The notes beneath the pieces were generated by a model. The model was not told where the DNA came from. It saw only the letters and a program-made list of their open reading frames with translations, and did not search any database. Positions 59,122 to 64,000 of a DNA stretch of 64,000 bases are shown here, piece by piece (the first letter of the stretch is position 1; each line of letters begins with the position of its first letter). The translations under genes were made by a program, and so were the position numbers. Source of the DNA: an uncultured Sulfitobacter sp. GTDB taxonomy: Bacteria > Pseudomonadota > Alphaproteobacteria > Rhodobacterales > Rhodobacteraceae. The stretch lies in NCBI RefSeq assembly GCF_947500075.1, contig NZ_CANMQS010000003.1, positions 124,001 through 188,000 on the forward strand, written 5' to 3'.

Positions 59122-61095
59122 ATGCAAGCGATCACACGGATTCTGACCGCGCTGGTTGTGGTTTTTGCACTGGCCCTGCCTGCGTCGGCGGAACGGCCGC
59201 GCCCGCTGGGCTGGGCGCTGGACGCGATGCGGGCCGGAAACTGGGCAAGTGCCGCACGCATTGCTGAGCGGGACGGACCGGTCGCCGCCGATGTGATCGA
59301 ATGGCACCGGTTACGGGCGGGCCGTGGGACATTTGCCGATGTGCGTGCCTTTCTGGACCGTCGACAGGATTGGCCGGGAGAGGCCTACCTGCGCAAACAG
59401 GCCGAAGAGCTGGTGATCACCCAAGATGACACTGACATCCTTACCTTCTTTGCGCAGATGGACCCGCAGACCCCGCGCGGGGTGCTGGCCCATGCCGCCG
59501 CCCTGACCCGCGCCGGTGAGGCGGGTGAAGCGCAGGCGAATGTCGTGCTTTTCTGGCGGACAGAGCCGATGGACGAGACGATGCAGGCGCTGTTTCTGGC
59601 AGAACATGGTGATCTGCTGAAACCGCATCATGTCGCCCGGCTGGATGCGATGTTGTGGGAACGCGCGCACAGCGCGGCGCAGCAGATGTTCGCGCTGGTG
59701 GACAAGGATGAGATCCAGCTGGCCGAGGCGCGGATCGCCCTGCAACGCCGTGCAGGCAACGTGAACGCTCTGATCAAAGCACTGCCCGCCGCCAAAGCCG
59801 CCAGCCCCGGCTTGCAGCATGACCGCTTTGAATGGCGCATTCGCAGCAACCTTGTGGCTGACGCCAAGACCCTGCTTCTTGACCGTTCGCTGTCTGCCGA
59901 AGCCCTTGGCCGACCAGAGGCCTGGGCCAACCGAAGGCGCGGGCTGGCACGGGGAGAGATGCGGTCCGGCAACAAGGAACGCGCCTATCAGATGGCTTCG
60001 CAGCACTTTCTGGAGGGCGGGTCGCATTACGCGGATCTGGAATGGCTGTCGGGCTATATCGCGCTGCGCTTTCTCAAGGACCCCAAGGCGGCGTATCAGC
60101 ACTTTTTGAACCATGACAGCGCGGTGCAATCGCCGATCTCTCAAGGGCGCGCCGGATATTGGCAGGGCCGTGCGCTGGAGGCGATGGGGAACGAGGACGA
60201 GGCGGCAAAGGCTTACGCGATGGGAGCGGGATACCAGACGTCGTTCTATGGTCTGCTGGCCGCTGAACGCGCGGGTCTGCCGTTCGATGCCTCCCTTGCC
60301 GGGAACGTGCCGGAACAGGACTGGCGGTTCTCCCCCTTGGCCATGGCGCCGCTGTTTGAGGCGGGCATGTTGTTGCAGGCCTCGGGTGAGCTGTCTTTGG
60401 CCGAACGGTTCTGGACTCATCTGGCCGACCAACTGGTATCAGACGATCTGGCCCTGCTGGGGCAGGCTGCAATTGATGCAGGCCAGCCCCATCTGGCGGT
60501 GATGATCGGCAAACGCGCCGCGCGCCGGGGGCTGACGATTGCCGCACCTTACTATGCGCTGCACCCGCTTGCGGAAGCTGATCTGCCCATGGCGCCCGAG
60601 ATGAACCTTTCCATCGCACGGCGGGAAAGCGAATTCGACCCGGTGGTGCGCAGTGGTGCCGGGGCATTGGGGCTGATGCAGCTCATGCCCGGCACAGCGC
60701 GGGATATGGCCAGCGATCTGGGCGTGCGTCCCTTGCACAGCGACGCGCGGCTGACGGCAGACCCGGAATATAACGCGCAGCTTGGGGCAGCGTATCTGTC
60801 GCAGATGGCCGCGCGGTTCAGGGGCAATGTTTCCATGATGGCGGCGGCCTACAACGCCGGTCCAAGCCGCCCCATTCGCTGGATGGAAACCTATGGCGAT
60901 CCGCGTGCAGGCGACATCGACATTGTGGACTGGATAGAGATGATCCCCTTCCGGGAGACCCAGAACTACGTCATGCGGGTGACCGAAAGCCTGCCCGTCT
61001 ACCGCGCGCGGCTGGGCAAGGACCCGCTGCCAATCCCCTTCAGCGAAGAGCTAGTCGGCGACACGCTGAAGGCGTTCGCGCCAAAAGGTGAATAG
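59122..61095 (+). CDS. slt: Soluble lytic murein transglycosylase
   Basis: A 657-residue periplasmic enzyme with a signal peptide (about 1-23, ending 'ALPASA'). A long superhelical region (about 30-450) precedes the goose-lysozyme-like SLT domain (about 490-620). The catalytic acid is Glu502 in 'ARRESEFDP', with 'GALGLMQLMPGTA' and 'AAAYNAGPSR' as signatures. It cleaves peptidoglycan to anhydromuropeptides. Its last 45 bp overlap the convergent DMT transporter gene. Confidence 0.95.
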   Translation: MQAITRILTALVVVFALALPASAERPRPLGWALDAMRAGNWASAARIAERDGPVAADVIEWHRLRAGRGTFADVRAFLDRRQDWPGEAYLRKQAEELVITQDDTDILTFFAQMDPQTPRGVLAHAAALTRAGEAGEAQANVVLFWRTEPMDETMQALFLAEHGDLLKPHHVARLDAMLWERAHSAAQQMFALVDKDEIQLAEARIALQRRAGNVNALIKALPAAKAASPGLQHDRFEWRIRSNLVADAKTLLLDRSLSAEALGRPEAWANRRRGLARGEMRSGNKERAYQMASQHFLEGGSHYADLEWLSGYIALRFLKDPKAAYQHFLNHDSAVQSPISQGRAGYWQGRALEAMGNEDEAAKAYAMGAGYQTSFYGLLAAERAGLPFDASLAGNVPEQDWRFSPLAMAPLFEAGMLLQASGELSLAERFWTHLADQLVSDDLALLGQAAIDAGQPHLAVMIGKRAARRGLTIAAPYYALHPLAEADLPMAPEMNLSIARRESEFDPVVRSGAGALGLMQLMPGTARDMASDLGVRPLHSDARLTADPEYNAQLGAAYLSQMAARFRGNVSMMAAAYNAGPSRPIRWMETYGDPRAGDIDIVDWIEMIPFRETQNYVMRVTESLPVYRARLGKDPLPIPFSEELVGDTLKAFAPKGE

Positions 61096-61929
61096 TCCCG
61101 CCGCGACGATCATGGCAGCGCCGATCGCCACATTGGTCTGGATCGTCTCGCCAAAGATGCTCATCCCGATGATCGCGGCAAAGACCAGTTGCAGATACGC
61201 AAAGGGCTGAACCGCGCTGGCTTCGGCCACCTCGTAACAACGGATCAGCAGCCAGTGCCCCGTGACACCTGTCACGCAGAGGCAGGCCATGTAGATCCAG
61301 TCTGCCCCGCTCATCGGCTCCCAGAACCACAGGCCGGTTGCGGTCATGGCGACAGCGCCCATCGTGCCGGTCCAGAAGAAGCTGGTGGCGGTGGTGTCCT
61401 GACGGGCGACAAAGCGGGTCAGCAGGCCATAGACGGCAAACATCGCGGCCGCCAACAGCGGGATCGCCGCTGCGGGATCAAAGACGGCAAGCCCCGGTTG
61501 CAGGATCACCAGCACGCCGATGAACCCCACACCAATCGCCGCCCAGCGTCGCCAGCCGACACGTTCGCCCAATACCGGGCCGGACAGGGCGGCAACCAGT
61601 AGCGGGTAGCAGGTAAAGACCGCGTGGCTCTCAACCAGCCCCAGAAGGGTGAATGCAGCGACCATCACGCAGATCTCCGCCGCCAGCAGCAATCCGCGAA
61701 ACGCTTGCAGGACAGGTTGGTTGGTGCGGGCCGCTGCGCGGATGCCGCCTGCATGCCTGCGTGCCAGCGCGATCACAAATGCCGCAAAGAACCAATAGCG
61801 GATCATCACCACCATCAGCACGTTGTATTCGCCCGCCAGATGGCGCGACAACCCGTCCTGCACCGCGAATACAAAGGTCGTCAGCACCATCAACAGGATG
61901 CCCAGCGGGATGTTGTTGGATTGGTTCAT
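61051..61929 (-). CDS. DMT superfamily (EamA) transporter
   Basis: A 292-residue inner-membrane protein with ten hydrophobic helices in two EamA repeats. 'LGLVESHAVFTCYPLLVAALSGPVLGERVGWRRW' in parts closes the first, and 'SAVQPFAYLQLVFAAIIGMSIFGE' the second. It is probably an exporter of a small metabolite; the substrate is unknown. It begins within the mnmD stop (ATGA overlap), so it is co-transcribed with mnmD. Confidence 0.9.
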   Translation of the reverse strand: MNQSNNIPLGILLMVLTTFVFAVQDGLSRHLAGEYNVLMVVMIRYWFFAAFVIALARRHAGGIRAAARTNQPVLQAFRGLLLAAEICVMVAAFTLLGLVESHAVFTCYPLLVAALSGPVLGERVGWRRWAAIGVGFIGVLVILQPGLAVFDPAAAIPLLAAAMFAVYGLLTRFVARQDTTATSFFWTGTMGAVAMTATGLWFWEPMSGADWIYMACLCVTGVTGHWLLIRCYEVAEASAVQPFAYLQLVFAAIIGMSIFGETIQTNVAIGAAMIVAAGLFTFWRERLQRVAD

Positions 61930-62600
61930 GGGGTGCGCACTGCACGGGTCATGTGGCGTTTGCGGCCATAGCCGGGGATGCGGGTGACCTCGAACCCGGC
62001 AGCAGCCAGACCGCGCCGCACATCACCCGCCGCCGTGTAGGTCGCGACGGTGCCATCGGGGGCAGTATGGCTGCCGACCTGCGCCATCAGGTCTGGCGAC
62101 CACAGTTCGGGGTTCTTGGCCGGGGCAAATCCATCCAGAAACCACGCATCGGCACCGCCCTGCCAGGCGGGAAGGGTCTGACGGGCATCGCCGATGATCA
62201 CCTCGATCTCCACCCCCGGCAGGCTGATCCGGCCACCTTCGGGGCTCCATGCGGCCCCCAGCAGATCCCGGCGTCCTTCGAAGGCTGGAAAAGCCTGATG
62301 GGCGCGGGCCATCTCGGCCCTGCTCAGCGGAAAGGCTTCGAACGAGGTGAAGCGCAGCGGCCCCGTGATCCCGGCCTGCATCCACGCATCCCAGACCACC
62401 AACAGGTTCAACCCGGTGCCAAACCCCAGCTCTGCAATGTGAAACCCCGGTGCAAACCGGGCGGGCAGGTCATTGCCCGCCAGAAACACATGCTCCGTCT
62501 CAGCCACGCCGTTATCGAGGCTGAAAAACGGGTCATCAAACCGAGTGGAGACGGGCACATCACCGGCCCGCCATTCGATCTGTTCTGTCTGGTCCTGCAC
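61926..62600 (-). CDS. mnmD: tRNA nm5s2U34 methyltransferase, MnmC N-terminal-type (MnmD)
   Basis: A 224-residue stand-alone version of the MnmC methyltransferase half. 'DDPFFSLDNGVAETEHVFL' is the family start, 'AELGFGTGLNLLV' is the SAM-binding motif, and 'ADAWFLDGFAPAKNPELW' holds the D-G-F-A-P-x-K-N-P signature. It methylates 5-aminomethyl-2-thiouridine in tRNA to mnm5s2U. I chose GTG 62600 with AAGGTG upstream; the longer frame would overlap the divergent oxidoreductase gene. Confidence 0.92.
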   Translation of the reverse strand: MQDQTEQIEWRAGDVPVSTRFDDPFFSLDNGVAETEHVFLAGNDLPARFAPGFHIAELGFGTGLNLLVVWDAWMQAGITGPLRFTSFEAFPLSRAEMARAHQAFPAFEGRRDLLGAAWSPEGGRISLPGVEIEVIIGDARQTLPAWQGGADAWFLDGFAPAKNPELWSPDLMAQVGSHTAPDGTVATYTAAGDVRRGLAAAGFEVTRIPGYGRKRHMTRAVRTP

Positions 62601-62655
62601 CGGCGCACCTTGTAGGGAAGTTGGCACAAACTGCGCAATGGAAAGGCGCTTGGCA

Positions 62656-63687
62656 ATGGTCGAAATCACAGTGCGCGGGGCGGGGATATTCGGGCTGTCG
62701 GTCGCCTGGGCCTGCGCGCAGCGCGGGGCGGCTGTGCAGGTGGTGGATCCACACGGTCCAGCAGCAGGCAGCAGCGGCGGCGTCGTCGGCGCGCTGGCCC
62801 CGCATGTGCCGGAGAACTGGAACGCCAAGAAGGCCTTTCAACTGGACAGCCTGCTGATGGCCGAAGGGTTCTGGCGTGATGTCGAAGCCGCAGGCGGGGG
62901 GCGCAGCGGCTACATGCGCAGCGGTCGTTTGCAGCCGATTGCCGATGAAGCGGCATTGGGACTGGCGCGGGGCCGGGAAGATACCGCGCAGGCCCTTTGG
63001 GCCGCCCCTGCGATCTGGGAAGTGGTTCCCGCCGACAATTCCCCATGGCAACCGCCCTCTCCCACAGGGATGCTGATCCGCGATACGCTCAGCGCGTTGA
63101 TCCACCCCCGTCAGGCCTGCGACGCGCTGGTGCGCGCCTTGGCTGCACAGGGTATTGAGGTGGTGCCGGATGCCCCTGAACGGGGCAGGACGCTTTGGGC
63201 AACGGGTGTGGCAGGTCTGACCGCGTTGAGCGCCAATCACCACCGTAGCATGGGAAACGGGGTCAAGGGCCAAGCGGCTTTGTTGCAGTTTGATGCAGCC
63301 GGTGCGGCGCAGATTTTTGCAGGTGGCGTGCACATCATCCCGCATCTGGATGGCACGGTCGGCGTCGGCTCCACATCAGAACGGGACTTTGACGCACCAG
63401 ATACCACCGACGCCCAGCTTGACGATGTGATTGCGAAAGCCTGCGCCGCTGTGCCCGCACTAAGGGGTGCGCCCGTCCTTGCCCGCTGGGCAGGCGTGCG
63501 CCCCCGCGCGCGTAGCCGTGCCCCGATGCTGGGTGCATGGCCGGACCGGCCCGATCATTTCATTGCCAACGGGGGCTTCAAGATCGGCTTTGGCATGGCA
63601 CCCAAGGTGGCACAGGTGATGGCAGACCTGATGCTGGAGGGGCGCGATGCCATCCCGAATGGGTTTCAGGTCGAGGACAACGTCTAG
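62656..63687 (+). CDS. FAD-dependent oxidoreductase, probably MnmC C-terminal-type (MnmC2)
   Basis: A 343-residue DAO-type flavoprotein ('VRGAGIFGLSVAWACAQRG' is the FAD fold; 'WAGVRPRARSRAPMLGAWPD' and 'NGGFKIGFGMAPKVAQ' lie near the C-terminus). This matches the oxidase half of MnmC, which removes the carboxymethyl group from cmnm5s2U34. The gene is divergent from mnmD across only 55 bp, so the two halves of MnmC appear as separate proteins. A generic glycine oxidase or DadA-like enzyme is the alternative. Confidence 0.8.
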   Translation: MVEITVRGAGIFGLSVAWACAQRGAAVQVVDPHGPAAGSSGGVVGALAPHVPENWNAKKAFQLDSLLMAEGFWRDVEAAGGGRSGYMRSGRLQPIADEAALGLARGREDTAQALWAAPAIWEVVPADNSPWQPPSPTGMLIRDTLSALIHPRQACDALVRALAAQGIEVVPDAPERGRTLWATGVAGLTALSANHHRSMGNGVKGQAALLQFDAAGAAQIFAGGVHIIPHLDGTVGVGSTSERDFDAPDTTDAQLDDVIAKACAAVPALRGAPVLARWAGVRPRARSRAPMLGAWPDRPDHFIANGGFKIGFGMAPKVAQVMADLMLEGRDAIPNGFQVEDNV

Positions 63688-63697
63688 CCTCAGGGCC

Positions 63698-64000
63698 TTA
63701 CATCACCTCCGCCGTTGCCGTCATGCACAGCCGCTCCTCCGGCCCTTCGACCCACAGATCAGTGCCGTCCTGACACAGCCAGACGGTTTCATGGTGCATC
63801 ACGGGTGCCGTCGCCCGAAAGCTGAAAGCACTGAGTGTTCCGAGGTTTTCGGTTGCCATGATCATCAACCATTGCGCCAGCAGCGGCCCATGCACGATCA
63901 GCCCGTTGTAGCCTTCAACATCGCGGGCGTAGGCTTCATCATAATGAATGCGGTGCCCATTGAAGGTCAGCGCGGAATACCGAAACAGCAAGGTCTGGTT
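63698..64000 (-). CDS. Mesaconyl/itaconyl-CoA hydratase-like protein, C-terminal part (5' end outside window)
   Basis: The frame is open through the right end of the window. The visible about 100 residues are a hot-dog-fold dehydratase of the HTD2/MaoC type: 'LFRYSALTFNGHRIHYDEAYARDVEGYNGLIVHGPLLAQWLM' in parts is the active-site strand and helix with the conserved R-Y-S and H-Y-D. It resembles mesaconyl-C4-CoA hydratase, a hydratase of C4/C5 dicarboxylyl-CoA compounds. The C-terminus is complete. It converges on the MnmC2-like gene, 10 bp away. Confidence 0.8.
   Translation of the reverse strand, partial: NQTLLFRYSALTFNGHRIHYDEAYARDVEGYNGLIVHGPLLAQWLMIMATENLGTLSAFSFRATAPVMHHETVWLCQDGTDLWVEGPEERLCMTATAEVM

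Noticed and set aside
1-64000. CRISPR array, prophage or insertion sequence
   Set aside because: No regularly spaced repeats, no transposase, integrase or phage structural genes were seen on either strand.

Overview
The window is high-GC DNA from an alphaproteobacterium, almost certainly a marine member of Rhodobacterales (Roseobacter group). The evidence is the gene content: a Tpa/Xsc/Pta taurine pathway joined to SoeABC, the ethylmalonyl-CoA pathway lyase Mcl1, a FYDLN-acid protein, an ImuA-ImuB-DnaE2 mutasome under a GTTC-N7-GTTC LexA box, and a VPLPA-CTERM protein. It is ordinary dense chromosome. I see no prophage, insertion sequence, CRISPR array or rRNA, and one tRNA gene, tRNA-Ala(GGC).

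Layout. 1-4.3 kb: a GST fragment, a GMC oxidoreductase, a YtoQ protein, a methyltransferase and a divergent LysR regulator. 4.3-14.3 kb: mostly minus-strand housekeeping genes (pyk, a small membrane protein, rpmI, rplT, pheS, two extra genes, pheT), interrupted by a plus-strand serine hydrolase with an early in-frame TAG and a VPLPA-CTERM protein. 14.5-20.1 kb: DUF1244 protein, a membrane-anchored RTX-like protein, a D-amino-acid operon (dgcN-dgcA-dat) and divergent mcl1, which ends in a nested palindromic terminator. 20.1-28.6 kb: Lrp/LysE pair, accA, regulators, acetyltransferases, tRNA-Ala, a RidA protein and selU. 28.6-36.5 kb: a FAD-oxidoreductase/SelD fusion and the imuA-imuB-dnaE2 operon. 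36.6-38.7 kb: a gamma-glutamyltransferase-like protein and a MarR regulator.

38.9-56.9 kb is the largest functional block. It holds tauABC (import), tpa (taurine to sulfoacetaldehyde), tauR (MocR-type activator), xsc (sulfoacetaldehyde to acetyl phosphate plus sulfite), pta (acetyl phosphate to acetyl-CoA), a TauE/SafE exporter and soeABC (cytoplasmic sulfite oxidation to sulfate). Putative TauR direct repeats lie between tauA and tpa and again in front of tauR. TauC is unusual: about 115 residues resembling a cadherin/Ig-like repeat are inserted between its first canonical helix and the permease core. 56.9-64 kb: an M20 amidohydrolase, dapA, a soluble lytic transglycosylase, a DMT transporter, mnmD facing a divergent MnmC2-like oxidoreductase, and a partial mesaconyl-CoA-hydratase-like gene.

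The observations most worth following are the TauC insertion, the nonsense codon at the start of the serine hydrolase, the D-amino-acid operon, the nested palindrome after mcl1, a dispersed intergenic repeat whose hairpin shows compensatory changes, and a secreted protein made of two copies of an approximately 55-residue cysteine-containing unit. Coding calls rest on reading protein sequence by eye. No database search was run.
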